Part shown: positions 38,600 to 48,696 of the stretch, in pieces
Layout: each line of letters opens with the position of its first letter
Position numbering within the stretch: the first letter of the stretch is position 1
Source of the DNA: Rhizobium sp. CG5
Lineage (GTDB): Bacteria; Pseudomonadota; Alphaproteobacteria; Rhizobiales; Rhizobiaceae
DNA length: 64,000 nt
Assembly: GCF_023701945.1 (NCBI RefSeq)
Contig: NZ_JABAEF010000002.1
Location: 458,518-522,517 of the forward strand
Reading direction: 5' to 3'
Notes under the pieces: model-generated
What the model saw: the letters and a program-made list of their open reading frames with translations, nothing else
Database searches by the model: none
What the model was told of the DNA's origin: nothing
Position numbers and translations under genes: made by a program

Positions 38600-39327
38600 G
38601 CGGTTCGGACCGTGATGCCGAGCGCAGCCCGGCTGCCATCGTCGGACTTCTCTTCGACAAGGATGGCACGCTTCTCGACTATGACGAAAGCTGGGGGCCG
38701 GTGAACCGGCAGCTGGCGCTGATGGCCGCCGATGGCGATACGGTTCTGGCCGATCGCCTGCTGTCTGCCTGCGGCATGGATCCGGAAAGCGGCTATGTCG
38801 TGCCCGACAGCCTGCTGGCGGCCGGCAATTCCCGCGAGATCGCCGAAGGCCTGGCCGAAGCCGGCTCGCCTTTCGATGCCGACACGCTGGCCGAGCGGCT
38901 CGACGAGATCTTTGCCTCGGCCTCCGACATATCAGTGCCGGTCACTGATCTCGCCCTGCTGTTTAAGCGGCTGACCGGTCTCGGGTTCCGGCTCGGCATT
39001 GCCTCCAGCGACAATGAGCGCTCGATCCGCAACATCGTCCGGCGCTTCGGGCTGGAGAGTTATGTCGAATTCGTCGCCGGCTACGACAGCGGTCATGGCG
39101 TCAAGCCGGAGCCAGGCATGGTGCTGGCCTTCTGCCGGGCGACCGGGCTTGAGCCCTACCAGGTGGCGGTGGTCGGCGACAACAATCACGATCTGCACAT
39201 GGGCCGCAATGCCGGCGTCGGTTTGACCGTCGCCGTCCTGACCGGTACCGGCTCCCGCCTGACGCTCGAACCGGCCAGCGATTTCTGCCTGAACGACATT
39301 ACCGAGCTCGAACGGATCCTGCGGTAG
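38596..39327 (+). CDS. HAD-family phosphatase (Gph-like)
   Basis: A 243-residue protein whose ATG overlaps the waaA stop (ATGA). Motif I is GLLFDKDGTLLDYDESW, motif II is LGIASSDNERSI, the lysine is in GHGVKPEPGMVLAF, and motif IV is VAVVGDNNHDLHMGRNAG. It resembles phosphoglycolate phosphatase-type subfamily I enzymes. Coupling to waaA suggests a link with envelope sugars, but Kdo-8-phosphate phosphatases are smaller and lack this cap. Substrate unknown. Confidence 0.88.
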   Translation: MSGSDRDAERSPAAIVGLLFDKDGTLLDYDESWGPVNRQLALMAADGDTVLADRLLSACGMDPESGYVVPDSLLAAGNSREIAEGLAEAGSPFDADTLAERLDEIFASASDISVPVTDLALLFKRLTGLGFRLGIASSDNERSIRNIVRRFGLESYVEFVAGYDSGHGVKPEPGMVLAFCRATGLEPYQVAVVGDNNHDLHMGRNAGVGLTVAVLTGTGSRLTLEPASDFCLNDITELERILR

Positions 39328-39350
39328 GACCGTTTCGAACCGCCGATTGG

Positions 39351-39391
39351 AAAAGACCCTCTCTGGCCTGCCGGCCATCTCCCCCACAAGG
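39351..39391. repeat. Partial RIME-like repeat
   Basis: AAAAGACCCTCTCTGGCCTGCCGGCC followed by ATCTCCCCCACAAGG; the last hairpin arm is missing. It separates the HAD gene from lpxK. Confidence 0.75.
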
Positions 39392-39478
39392 CGATAGCCC
39401 CTTCGTCGCAAGGGTGGATCATCTGCCTGTTCCGTTATATGACACTCACCTTGTACCGGCTGGAGGGGATGCCAAGCG

Positions 39479-40525
39479 ATGATCTCGGAAGCGCCGCCGT
39501 TCTGGTGGAGAAAGGCGGACTGGCGCGCCTGGCTGCTGTCGCCGCTCTCCTTCGTCTACGGGCGGGTCGCCGGCTATCGCATGCTCAAAGGCAAGCGCCA
39601 TGCGGTGGCCGTGCCGGTCGTCTGCGTCGGCAATTTCACCGTCGGCGGGGCCGGCAAGACGCCGACCGCGCTGACGCTGGCCCGCGCCGCCAAGGCGAAG
39701 GGCCTGAAGCCCGGCTTCCTCAGCCGGGGTTATGGCGGTCTGCTGGATGTCACCACCGTCGTCGATCCGGATCATCACCGCGCCGCTGATGTCGGCGATG
39801 AGCCGCTGCTGCTCGCCCGTGAGGCGCTGACCGTCATTTCCCGCCGCCGCACCGCCGGCGCCGACCGCCTCGTCAAGGAAGGCGCCGATATCATCATCAT
39901 GGACGACGGTTTCCAGAGCGCCCGCCTGGTGATCGACTATGCCCTTGTCGTGATCGACACCGTGCGCGGCATCGGCAATGGCCATATCGTCCCCGGCGGC
40001 CCGGTGCGCGCGCCCCTGCGCCGCCAGATGGCCTGTCTGTCGGCCATCCTGAAGGTCGGCAATGGCAATGCCGCCGACAAACTGGTGCGCCAGGCGGCAA
40101 GGGCCGGCAAGACGGTGTTCGTCGCCACGCTCGAGCCGCGCGACAGCGCCGACCTTGCGGGCGTTCGGGTCATGGCTTTTGCCGGCATCGCCGATCCGGC
40201 CAAATTTTATCGCACCCTGGAAAGCCTCGGCGCCGAGATCGTCGCCCATCGCGCCTTCGGCGATCATCAGCTTCTGAGCGAAGACGAGATTGCCGAACTG
40301 CTCGACTATTCCGCCGAACATGGTCTGACGCTGGTCACCACATCAAAGGATTTCGTCCGTCTCAAGGGCGCCCATGGCCGGGCAAGCGACCTCATCGCCC
40401 GAAGCCGGGTGGTCGAGGTGGAGATGGCCTTCGACGATCGCCACGCCCCGGCCGCCATCCTCGACCGTGCCATCGAAGCCTGCCGCACCCGCCGCCTGCG
40501 CGCCTCTGCGAAAGCTCCGGTTTGA
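39479..40525 (+). CDS. lpxK: Tetraacyldisaccharide 4'-kinase
   Basis: A 348-residue membrane-associated kinase that phosphorylates the 4' position of the lipid A precursor to give lipid IVA, the acceptor for WaaA. A hydrophobic N-terminus precedes the P-loop [21 protein letters not shown]. The catalytic aspartates are in [22 protein letters not shown] lies ten bases upstream of the ATG. It completes the waaA-HAD-lpxK group, though a repeat lies between it and the HAD gene. Confidence 0.95.
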   Translation: MISEAPPFWWRKADWRAWLLSPLSFVYGRVAGYRMLKGKRHAVAVPVVCVGNFTVGGAGKTPTALTLARAAKAKGLKPGFLSRGYGGLLDVTTVVDPDHHRAADVGDEPLLLAREALTVISRRRTAGADRLVKEGADIIIMDDGFQSARLVIDYALVVIDTVRGIGNGHIVPGGPVRAPLRRQMACLSAILKVGNGNAADKLVRQAARAGKTVFVATLEPRDSADLAGVRVMAFAGIADPAKFYRTLESLGAEIVAHRAFGDHQLLSEDEIAELLDYSAEHGLTLVTTSKDFVRLKGAHGRASDLIARSRVVEVEMAFDDRHAPAAILDRAIEACRTRRLRASAKAPV

Positions 40526-40559
40526 TCTGCTGACCTCAGAGGCCAGCGCGACCATGGCA

Positions 40560-40745
40560 AAAGACCCTCTCTGCCCTGCCGGCGTTCGTCACTGAAATCG
40601 ATTCACGGGATCGATTTCTCCGCTGCGCGGACCGTTCCTCAACCCCCACAAGGGGGGAGAAAACGCGCGGATACACTTCGTCAAAAACCATAGAGGTTTC
40701 AGCGGGTTAAGCCCTCCCCCTTGTGGGGAGGGTGGGGAGGGGATT
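40560..40745. repeat. Composite mosaic repeat, inverted relative to the 28.5-kb cluster
   Basis: AAGACCCTCTCTGCCCTGCCGGC, then about 40 unrelated bases, AACCCCCACAAGGGGGGAG, a linker including CATAGAGGTTT, and GGGTTAAGCCCTCCCCCTTGTGGGGAGGG. Read in reverse it follows 28456-28591 closely except for the internal extra segment. It occupies the 288-base gap between lpxK and the DUF2093 gene. Confidence 0.8.
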
Positions 40746-40813
40746 TTTTTAAAGACAATTGTGACGAGGATGAACAAGGCTTGGGCCTCGAAATCCACCA
40801 CCCCAGCCGCCGA

Positions 40814-41047
40814 TCAGCGAGGCTGTTGCGAGGGCAGGGCGCCGGCGCGTTTTTCGGCCTCGAACGAGGCCAGGGCGTCGGCATAGGGTTCCTGGCGGGC
40901 GACGCTCCAGTATTTCAGCTCGTCGATCAGGATTGGCTTGCCGGTCATGGCGCAGACGACATAGGAGCCGGGCGACAGGATCTGGAAGTCGGCATCGAGA
41001 TACCTGATCTTCGCCTCGCGGTTGCCGCCGCCTTCAAACCGGTTCAT
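40814..41047 (-). CDS. DUF2093 protein
   Basis: A 77-residue protein (FEGGGNREAKIRYLDADFQILSPGSYVVCAMTGKPILIDELKYWSVARQEPYADA). The family is alphaproteobacterial and of unknown function, often found beside lpxK and mutL as here. The Pro/Gln-rich last residues are not conserved-looking. Convergent with lpxK and downstream of mutL on the same strand (63 bases). Confidence 0.88.
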   Translation of the reverse strand: MNRFEGGGNREAKIRYLDADFQILSPGSYVVCAMTGKPILIDELKYWSVARQEPYADALASFEAEKRAGALPSQQPR

Positions 41048-41110
41048 GTCTTGCTCCTGCTGCCGTCATCAGACTGCAATAAACCTTGGCGCATTAGATT
41101 TCCAGAAATT

Positions 41111-42916
41111 TCAGCTTCGGCCGAACAGCCGCTCGATATCCGACAGCTTCAGCTCCACATAGGTCGGCCGGCCGTGATTGCATTGGCCGGAGCCCGGCGT
41201 CTGCTCCATCTGCCGCAGCAGCGCGTTCATTTCTTCGACCCGCAGGATCCGGCCGGAGCGCACCGAGCCGTGGCAGGCCATGGTGGCCGCCACATATTCC
41301 AGCTTGGCCGACAGGCCGGCGGCCGTGTCCCATTCGGCGATCTCGTCGGCCAGCTGCCGCAACAGGCCCTGCACGTCGACTTCGCCCAGCATGGCCGGCG
41401 TCTCGCGAACGGCAATGGCGCCGGGCCCGAACCGCTCGATGGCAAGCCCCATCTGCTCGAAGCTCTCGGCATGGCCCATCAGCCGGTCGCAATCCTCCTC
41501 CGTCAAGTCGACGATTTCGGGGATCAGCAGTCCCTGCGACGGCAGCCGCCGCCCGGTCAGCGCCTTGCGCATGTCCTCGAACACCAGCCGTTCATGGGCG
41601 GCATGCTGGTCGACGATCACAAGGCCGTCGCCGGTCTGGGCGACGATATAGTTGGAGTGGACCTGCGCGCGGGCAGCCCCCAGCGGATACTGCGCCGGCT
41701 CGCTGCGGGATGGCTCGGGGCTCGTCACGCTCTCGCTGCGCGCCGTCGGCATCGCCATGGTCTCGAAGCCGGCCTGCTGCGCCTCTGCGAAGCCCGCAGC
41801 CGAGGGGCTGGAAAACGGCCGGTAGGGTGAGGTCGCCGCGCTCCAGCCGGCGACGTCCGGCCGTGCACTTGGCTGGAAGCCCGGACGGAAGGCGCGCAGC
41901 ATGCCGCCGGCGCCGGTCGTCGAGGCGCGGTCGCCCTCGCGGGTAAGCGCCTCGCGCACGGCGCCGACGATCAGGCCGCGAATGAGGCCGGGATCGCGAA
42001 ACCGGACGTCTGACTTCGCCGGATGCACGTTGACGTCGACCAGCGCCGGATCGAGCGTGATCGACAGCACGGCGACCGGAAAGCGGCCGTGCGGCACGGT
42101 CTCGGCATAGGCGCCACGCAGCGCCGAAAGGATCAGCTTGTCCTGCACCGGACGGCCGTTGACGAAGGCGTATTGATGGGCCGAATTGCCGCGGTTAAAG
42201 GTCGGAATGCCGGCAAAGCCGCCGAGCGCCACATCCTCGCGCACCGCATCGAGCGCAATGGCATTGTCGCGGAAATCGGCGCCCAGTATCTGCGCGATGC
42301 GGGCCAGGTGATCGTCGCCGGTCGCTGCGAACTCCAGCGTCGAACGGTCGCTGCCCGACAGCACGAAGCGGATCTGCGGAAAGGCAATCGCCATGCGCTT
42401 GACCACTTCGGTGATCGCCGCACTTTCCGCCTTCTCGGTTTTCAGGAATTTCAGCCGCGCCGGCGTGGCGAAGAACAGGTCGCGCACCTCGACCATGGTG
42501 CCGGGATTGGCCGCCACCGGCCGGAGCGCTGTCAGCCGGCCGCCCTCGACGGAAATCTGCGCACCGCCGGCACTGTCGGCGCGCCGGGTGGAAATTGTCA
42601 GCTTGGCGACAGAGCCGATCGAGGGCAGGGCCTCGCCGCGAAAGCCGAGGCTGCGGATGTCGCTGAGCGAAGCCTGCAGCTTCGACGTGCAATGGCGCCG
42701 GACCGAAAGTTCGAGATCCGCCTCGCTCATGCCCGAGCCGTTGTCGATCACCCGCAGCAGGCTTTTGCCGCCGCCAGACGTGGCGATCTCGATGCGGCTG
42801 GCGCCGGCATCGATGGCGTTTTCGATCAGTTCCTTGACCGCGCTGGCCGGTCGTTCGATGACCTCGCCGGCAGCGATCTGGTTGATCAGGGTCTCGGGCA
42901 ATTGCTTGATGTTCAT
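41111..42916 (-). CDS. mutL: DNA mismatch repair protein MutL
   Basis: A 601-residue GHKL ATPase. The start at 42916 ([39 protein letters not shown]) matches the family; a longer start at 42946 is possible. ATPase motifs: [16 protein letters not shown] and [12 protein letters not shown] variable Pro/Ser-rich linker spans about residues 340-415. The C-terminal dimerisation domain carries [12 protein letters not shown], matching the DQHA-xx-E-xxxx-E metal site of MutL proteins with nicking activity, expected in bacteria without MutH. It ends RLFGRS. Confidence 0.95.
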   Translation of the reverse strand: MNIKQLPETLINQIAAGEVIERPASAVKELIENAIDAGASRIEIATSGGGKSLLRVIDNGSGMSEADLELSVRRHCTSKLQASLSDIRSLGFRGEALPSIGSVAKLTISTRRADSAGGAQISVEGGRLTALRPVAANPGTMVEVRDLFFATPARLKFLKTEKAESAAITEVVKRMAIAFPQIRFVLSGSDRSTLEFAATGDDHLARIAQILGADFRDNAIALDAVREDVALGGFAGIPTFNRGNSAHQYAFVNGRPVQDKLILSALRGAYAETVPHGRFPVAVLSITLDPALVDVNVHPAKSDVRFRDPGLIRGLIVGAVREALTREGDRASTTGAGGMLRAFRPGFQPSARPDVAGWSAATSPYRPFSSPSAAGFAEAQQAGFETMAMPTARSESVTSPEPSRSEPAQYPLGAARAQVHSNYIVAQTGDGLVIVDQHAAHERLVFEDMRKALTGRRLPSQGLLIPEIVDLTEEDCDRLMGHAESFEQMGLAIERFGPGAIAVRETPAMLGEVDVQGLLRQLADEIAEWDTAAGLSAKLEYVAATMACHGSVRSGRILRVEEMNALLRQMEQTPGSGQCNHGRPTYVELKLSDIERLFGRS

Positions 42917-43230
42917 CTCGCCATTTTCCCGGATTCGTGCGGTCATGGGAAGGGCGAACTGCGGCCGGCTGGCATTTATTCGCGGTACAAATTCCGGTTG
43001 GTTGCCATTAAGATCGCCTTAAGGGAATCCCGCTAATTTGACCCCTAACTTGAAATGATTATGCAATTGAGCTGATAACCGGTGGTTTGTGACGGCAAGC
43101 TGGAAGCCGTCACGCAATTGACAGCCGTTTTGTTGCATCAAGTTCGGCATCCAGCATGTTTTCTGTTCTGCAAGATATACATGGGACTGCAAGCGGTGAT
43201 GCGCCTGCACGGGTCGTTTGAGGCGGTATA
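42917..43230. other. Divergent intergenic region mutL / PAS-receiver gene
   Basis: 314 bases that should contain both promoters. I see no repeat of the window's families, no hairpin with a T-run and no small gene. Confidence 0.5.
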
Positions 43231-44967
43231 GTGAAAGAATTTGCACCGGCCTCGGCAGAGGAAAGGCTTCACGGGGGCCTGTGGATGGAAGAAGCGCCAT
43301 CAACCAATACAGCCATCCAACCGGCTCTGCTGGATGCGGTCTGCGACGCGCTGTCCTCTGCCATCATCATCTACGACAAAAACGACCATCTGCTCTACGC
43401 CAATCGGCTTGGCCTTCATTATTTTCCGGTTCCCGCGGCGTTCCTGTCGGTCGGCACACGGCTGCGTGATTTCCTCGGCGCGGTCTACGATCACTCCATC
43501 CGCATGAGCTTGACCGCCAACGGTGGCCCCTTGCCCGGCCGCGAGGAATGGATCGCCGAACGCATTGCCGCCCATTGGCGCGAACGGTCCGAGACGCAGG
43601 AACGGGACAAACGCGGCCGCTGGATCCGGCTTGCCAAGCGCCGCCTGCCGTCCGGCTACGGCATTTGCGTGGTCACCGATATCACCGATCAGAAGAAGCG
43701 CGAGGAGCAGTGGCGCGCCGACCTGGAACGGGTTCAATTGACCGAGGAAATCCTCGACAACCTTCCCCATCCGATTTTCGTCAAGGACCGCAACTTCAAC
43801 ATGGTTGCCGTCAACAAGCTGTTCTGCGCGCTGCTGGGCGCCGGTGCCGAGGCCATACTCGGCCGCCCCTGTGCCGAGATCTTTGATGCAGGCCTCGCCG
43901 CGAAGCTTGATACGGCCGACCGCCATGTTCTCGAAACGGGCGTACCGGCCCTGTCGGTCGAGCGTCTGACGGGCCGGGATGGCACAGAAAGACAGGTCAT
44001 CGTCCGCAGCCAGCGCGTCGGCAAACCCGGCCGCTATTTTCTGGTGACCAGCATGGACGAAGTCCTGGAGCCGAGAGCGGCTGACGGCCGCGGCGCGATG
44101 GCGCCGTCCTTGACCGCCGAACCCGCGCCTCAGGCGAAACCGGCAACCGGAATCACGGACGAGCGCCGCTCGCCCATGCGGTCGTCGCCGATCGGTTTTT
44201 CCGGCCGCAAGGTGCTGCTTGTCACCGCCGATACCGACTTCGAGGCCAAGAGCCTCAAGGTCCTGACCCGCCTGGGCGTCGATTCCTGTTCGGTGCGCAG
44301 CGAAACCGAGCAGCAGGCCTTCTTGAGTGTCGCCAAGTCCGTCGATGTCACCCTCGATCTGGTGGTCGTCGACAACCAGATGGACCTCGCCTGCCTCGAG
44401 CTTGCCGAACAATACGGCATCGATGTCGTAACGCTCGATGCCTTTCAGCTCGATACCGATCTCGCCTTCCTGGTCAGCGAACACTTGAGCGACGCCGAAG
44501 GAACCCATCTTTTGGCCTCCGACGACTGGGAAATCTCCACCGTCAGCGATGGTCCGGCGCCTGACGGGGCGTCGGCCATCGAGGTCCTGGTGGTCGAGGA
44601 CAACGAGATCAACCAGATTGTCTTCTCGCAGATCCTGGAAGGGCTCGGTCGCCGCTACCGCATCGCTGCAACCGGCAGTGAGGCGCTGCGGCTCTGGGAC
44701 GAACTGCGCCCGCCGCTGATGCTGCTCGATGTCTCCCTGCCCGATATCAATGGCATGGAGGTCTGCCGCACCATTCGCGAGCAGGAGAACCGCACGGGTC
44801 GGCAAACGCCGATCATCGGTGTGCTGGTGCCGGCTTTCGATCAGGACCGGGCCAAATGCCTGGCGGCCGGCATGAACGACGTCATCCTGAAACCGCTGAG
44901 CCCCGATGCCATCGAAACCCTTCTCGATCGGTTCATGCCGATCGAGGGTTTTGGCCTCGCGCCTTAG
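43231..44967 (+). CDS. PAS-PAS-receiver protein without a kinase domain
   Basis: A 578-residue cytosolic signalling protein starting at GTG (an ATG 18 codons later is possible). A first PAS domain (residues about 30-155: SAIIIYDKNDHLLYANRLGLHYFP, ending VVTDITDQKKREEQW) leads into a second (about 165-280: ILDNLPHPIFVKDRNFNMVAVNKLFCALLG). A region at about 325-420 resembles a degenerate receiver (KVLLVTADTDFEAKSLKVLTRLG). The C-terminal receiver is intact: VLVVEDNEINQIVF, LMLLDVSLPDINGMEV (phospho-aspartate) and DVILKPLS. No histidine kinase, GGDEF or DNA-binding domain is present. Confidence 0.88.
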   Translation: MKEFAPASAEERLHGGLWMEEAPSTNTAIQPALLDAVCDALSSAIIIYDKNDHLLYANRLGLHYFPVPAAFLSVGTRLRDFLGAVYDHSIRMSLTANGGPLPGREEWIAERIAAHWRERSETQERDKRGRWIRLAKRRLPSGYGICVVTDITDQKKREEQWRADLERVQLTEEILDNLPHPIFVKDRNFNMVAVNKLFCALLGAGAEAILGRPCAEIFDAGLAAKLDTADRHVLETGVPALSVERLTGRDGTERQVIVRSQRVGKPGRYFLVTSMDEVLEPRAADGRGAMAPSLTAEPAPQAKPATGITDERRSPMRSSPIGFSGRKVLLVTADTDFEAKSLKVLTRLGVDSCSVRSETEQQAFLSVAKSVDVTLDLVVVDNQMDLACLELAEQYGIDVVTLDAFQLDTDLAFLVSEHLSDAEGTHLLASDDWEISTVSDGPAPDGASAIEVLVVEDNEINQIVFSQILEGLGRRYRIAATGSEALRLWDELRPPLMLLDVSLPDINGMEVCRTIREQENRTGRQTPIIGVLVPAFDQDRAKCLAAGMNDVILKPLSPDAIETLLDRFMPIEGFGLAP

Positions 44968-45098
44968 CTGAAAACACTGTCAACCCCCTAATTCACGGGT
45001 TAGAACCTGTAGTCAAGGCTACGGAATTGCTATGATTTTTTTAATATTTCACGCCCATCCTTCATCCATGAGGAATTGATTTATTTTAGGATTTATGG

Positions 45099-46460
45099 AT
45101 GGGCCCCGCTGAATCGACAGTGCCGCCAGCCAGCCAGAATGAGCTGCAGGCGATGGCCTATACCGATCAGCTCACCGGACTTGGCAATCGTTATCGCCTG
45201 CGCGACAAGATCCGCTCGCTGGCCGCAGAACGCGCCAGCGACCCCGCGCCGTTTACGGTGGCTTTGGCCAATCTCGATGGCTTCAAGCCGATCAACGACC
45301 TGTTCGGCACCATGGCCGGCGACGAAATCCTCTGCCAGGTCGCCCATCGGCTGAAGGCCTGCATGCCCGATGGCGCCACCGTCACACGCCACGACGGCGA
45401 CGAATTCGCCATTATCCTGCCGCTGATCTTCGAGCGGGTCGGCGCCGAGCGCATCGGCCAGATGATCAAGGATGTCCTGTCGGCGCCTTATGATCTCGGC
45501 GACCGCAATGTGCGCCTGTCGGCCTCGCTGGGTTTCTCGATCTATCCGTTTGCCGGCGCCGATTTCGATGAACTGATGAAGAGCGCGGAAACGGCGCTCT
45601 ATCGCTCCAAGCGTCGCGGCCGCGGCCAGATCACCGTCTACTCCCGCGAGATCGCCCAGGAGATGAAACGCGCCACCCAGATCGAGCAGGCGCTGCGCAA
45701 TGCCATCATCGCCGACGCGGTCGATGTGCATTTCCAGCCGATCGTGCAACTGCAGGATGGCCGGGTTGTCGGTTTCGAGGCGCTCGCCCGCTGGGTCGAT
45801 CCCGATCTCGGATCGGTGTCACCGGCGGTCTTCGTGCCGCTGGCCGAAGAGCGCGGCTTCATCGACACCCTGTCCGAAACGCTGTTGCGCAAGGCCGCCG
45901 AAGCGACGCTCGCCTGGCCGCGCGAGCTGTTCCTGTCCTTCAACCTGTCCTCGGCCCAGTTGATGGATCCCTCCACCACGGCCAATATCCTGGCGATCCT
46001 CAACGGCGTTGGCTTCGATCCTCGCCGGCTGGAGCTGGAAATCACCGAAACCGCCGTGATGACCTCGGCCGAAACGGCCTCGCGCATCATCTCGGAGCTG
46101 CGCGCCGCCGGCGTGCGGATCTCGCTCGATGATTTCGGCACCGGACAATCGAGCCTTGGCCGCCTGCGCGATTTCGCCTTCGACAAGGTCAAGATCGACC
46201 GCGCCTTCGTCTCCGCGATCACCAAGGATCGCGCCTCCGAGCATATCATCAAGGCAATCGTCACCTTGTGCGATGGTCTGGAACTGGAAGTCGTCGCCGA
46301 AGGCATAGAGACCGCCGCCGAGGCCGAAAAGCTGAAAGCGCTCGGCTGCGGCATGGGCCAGGGCTATTTTTACGGCAAGCCGGTCGATGCGGCAGCGACG
46401 CTGCGCTACCTCGCCAACCACTACCACGAATTCGCCGTGGTCGACCGGGCCAGCGCCTGA
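45099..46460 (+). CDS. GGDEF-EAL protein, probable cyclic-di-GMP phosphodiesterase
   Basis: A 453-residue cytosolic protein. The GGDEF domain (residues about 18-180: MAYTDQLTGLGNRYRLRDKI) has the signature RHDGDEFAI, so the first glycine of GGDEF is aspartate; the substrate block NLDGFKPINDLFG is also altered. The EAL domain (about 200-440) is intact: VGFEALARW, ELEITETAVM, SLDDFGTGQSSLG, KIDRAFV and VVAEGIET. The likely outcome is hydrolysis of cyclic di-GMP, with the GGDEF domain possibly sensing GTP. It lies 131 bases after the PAS-receiver gene in the same direction, suggesting a functional link. Confidence 0.92.
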   Translation: MGPAESTVPPASQNELQAMAYTDQLTGLGNRYRLRDKIRSLAAERASDPAPFTVALANLDGFKPINDLFGTMAGDEILCQVAHRLKACMPDGATVTRHDGDEFAIILPLIFERVGAERIGQMIKDVLSAPYDLGDRNVRLSASLGFSIYPFAGADFDELMKSAETALYRSKRRGRGQITVYSREIAQEMKRATQIEQALRNAIIADAVDVHFQPIVQLQDGRVVGFEALARWVDPDLGSVSPAVFVPLAEERGFIDTLSETLLRKAAEATLAWPRELFLSFNLSSAQLMDPSTTANILAILNGVGFDPRRLELEITETAVMTSAETASRIISELRAAGVRISLDDFGTGQSSLGRLRDFAFDKVKIDRAFVSAITKDRASEHIIKAIVTLCDGLELEVVAEGIETAAEAEKLKALGCGMGQGYFYGKPVDAAATLRYLANHYHEFAVVDRASA

Positions 46461-46629
46461 TCCTTTGACCTGCCTGCGTCCTGAACGCCACATTCGGAGC
46501 AGAAAAAACGACGCGGACCGGACAGGCTTCGCCGCCTCTGGATATAGCCATAAGCCTGGACCTGCCCGATGATGCTCTTTTTGAACGGCGCACCCTGACC
46601 GGTCATGGGTTGCCTGAAAAGGAATTGCC

Positions 46630-48675
46630 ATGGACCTGTCACGCGACCCCCTTCTCCAGCCGTTTCAGCTCAAGCACCTGACGCTCAAGAACCGCATCAT
46701 GTCGACGGCCCACGAGCCGGCCTATTCGGATGGCGGCATGCCGACGGATCGCTACCGGCTCTATCACGTCGAAAAGGCCAAAGGCGGCATAGCGCTGACC
46801 ATGACGGCGGGGTCGGCGATCGTCTCAAACGACAGCCCGGCCGCCTTCGGCAATCTGCACGCCTACAAGGACGAGATCGTGCCCTGGCTGAAGAAGCTGG
46901 CCGATGACTGTCACGAGCACGGCGCGGCCGTGATGATCCAGCTCACCCATCTCGGCCGGCGCACCAATTGGAACAAGGGCGACTGGCTGCCGGTTCTGTC
47001 GCCCTCGGCGATCCGCGAGCCGGCCCACCGGCATTTTCCGAAAGAGATCGAGGACTGGGACATCGAGCGCATCGTCGGCGATTATGCCAGCGCTGCCCAA
47101 CGCATGCAGGCGGCCGGCCTCGATGGCATCGAGTTCGAAGCCTATGGCCATCTGATGGACGGTTTCTGGTCGCCGGCCACCAACCGTCGTGACGACGCAT
47201 TCGGCGGCAGTCTCGACAATCGCATGCGCTTTTCGACCCTGGTCATCGACGCCGTGCGCAAGGCCGTTGGCCCCGATTTCATCGTCGGCATCCGCATGGT
47301 GGCGGACGAGGACTGGGACAAGGGCCTGTCGAAGCAAGAGGGTGTCGAGATCGCCCGGCGGCTGGCAGCCTCGGGCGATATCGATTTCCTCAACATCATC
47401 CGCGGCCATATCGAACATGATGCGGCGCTCAACAACGTCATCCCGATCCAGGGCATGGCCGCCTCGCCGCATCTCGATTTTGCCGGTGAGGTGAGGGCCG
47501 CCACGAAATTTCCGGTCTTCCATGCCGCCCGCATCGCCGATGTCGCCACGGCCCGCCACGCCATTGCCGAGGGCAAGCTCGACATGGTCGGCATGACCCG
47601 CGCCCATATTGCCGATCCGCATATCGTCGCGAAGATCATTGCCGGCCGCGAGGCGGAGATCCGCCCCTGCGTCGGCGCCACCTACTGTCTCGACCGTATC
47701 TACGAGGGCGGCGAGGCGCTCTGTATCCACAATGCGGCCACCAGCCGCGAGGCGCTCATCCCGCATATCATTGCCAGGGCGGACAAGCCCCGCAAGGCGG
47801 TGGTCGTCGGTGCCGGTCCGGCCGGGCTCGAGGCGGCCCGTGTGCTGGCGGAGCGCGGCCATGGGGTCGAGGTGCTGGAGGCGACGGGGGAGGCGGGCGG
47901 CCAGATCAATCTGCTGATCCGCAATCCGCGCCGCCGGGAAATGATCGGCATCGTCGACTGGCGGCTGGCCGAGCTGGAGCGTCTGGGCGTGACGATCCGC
48001 TACAACACCTATGCCGGCACAGAGGATATCCTCGCCGAAAATCCCGATCTGGTGGTGATCGCCACCGGCGGCATTGCCCAGTCGCCGGAACTGGAGGCCG
48101 GCGAGGAGCTTTTGACCTCAAGCTGGGATATCCTGGCCGGAGCGGTCAAGCCGGAAGGCCCGGCGCTGCTGTTCGACGACAATGGCGGCCATCCGGGCAT
48201 GAGTGCGGCGGAAGCGATGGCCAAAGCCGGCGTGGAGCTGGAACTGGTCTCGCCCGAACGGTTCTTCGCGCCGGAAATGGGCGGCATGAACCATGTGCCC
48301 TATGCAAAGGTCTTTGCCGAACACAATGTCCGCGTCACGATCAACACACGGTTGCTCGCCGTGCGGCGCGAGGGCAATGGCCTGGTGGCAACGCTTGGAT
48401 CGGATTTTTCCGCTAAGATGCGTGTCGAGCGGCGGGTCGCGCAGGTCGTGGTCGAGCATGGCACGCTTGCCAATGACGATCTCTATCGCGAGCTGAAGCC
48501 GCTGTCGCGCAATCTGGGGGCCGTGGACTACAAGGCGCTGATCGCCCGCCGGCAACCCTTGGTCGTCAGGAACGACGGCGCGACATTCGACCTGCTGCGG
48601 ATTGGCGACGCCGTGGAAAGCCGCAATATCCATGCCGGCATCTACGATGCGCTGCGCCTGTGCGTGCTGTTATGA
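46630..48675 (+). CDS. FMN/FAD oxidoreductase, N-methylproline-demethylase-like
   Basis: A 681-residue flavoenzyme with an Old-Yellow-Enzyme-type TIM barrel (residues 1-370: PFQLKHLTLKNRIMSTAHEPAYSDGGM; VMIQLTHLGRR; GIEFEAYGHLMDGFWSPATN) fused to an FAD/NAD(P) domain (KAVVVGAGPAGLEAARVLAERGH). The iron-sulfur region reads RPCVGATYCLDRIYEGGEALC, which departs from the CxxCxxxC-x11-C of dienoyl-CoA reductase. Sequence details recall N-methylproline and stachydrine demethylases, but substrate is inferred only. No dedicated regulator or transporter lies beside it. Confidence 0.85.
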   Translation: MDLSRDPLLQPFQLKHLTLKNRIMSTAHEPAYSDGGMPTDRYRLYHVEKAKGGIALTMTAGSAIVSNDSPAAFGNLHAYKDEIVPWLKKLADDCHEHGAAVMIQLTHLGRRTNWNKGDWLPVLSPSAIREPAHRHFPKEIEDWDIERIVGDYASAAQRMQAAGLDGIEFEAYGHLMDGFWSPATNRRDDAFGGSLDNRMRFSTLVIDAVRKAVGPDFIVGIRMVADEDWDKGLSKQEGVEIARRLAASGDIDFLNIIRGHIEHDAALNNVIPIQGMAASPHLDFAGEVRAATKFPVFHAARIADVATARHAIAEGKLDMVGMTRAHIADPHIVAKIIAGREAEIRPCVGATYCLDRIYEGGEALCIHNAATSREALIPHIIARADKPRKAVVVGAGPAGLEAARVLAERGHGVEVLEATGEAGGQINLLIRNPRRREMIGIVDWRLAELERLGVTIRYNTYAGTEDILAENPDLVVIATGGIAQSPELEAGEELLTSSWDILAGAVKPEGPALLFDDNGGHPGMSAAEAMAKAGVELELVSPERFFAPEMGGMNHVPYAKVFAEHNVRVTINTRLLAVRREGNGLVATLGSDFSAKMRVERRVAQVVVEHGTLANDDLYRELKPLSRNLGAVDYKALIARRQPLVVRNDGATFDLLRIGDAVESRNIHAGIYDALRLCVLL

Positions 48676-48696
48676 GAGAGGCGTCAAACGAACGAA

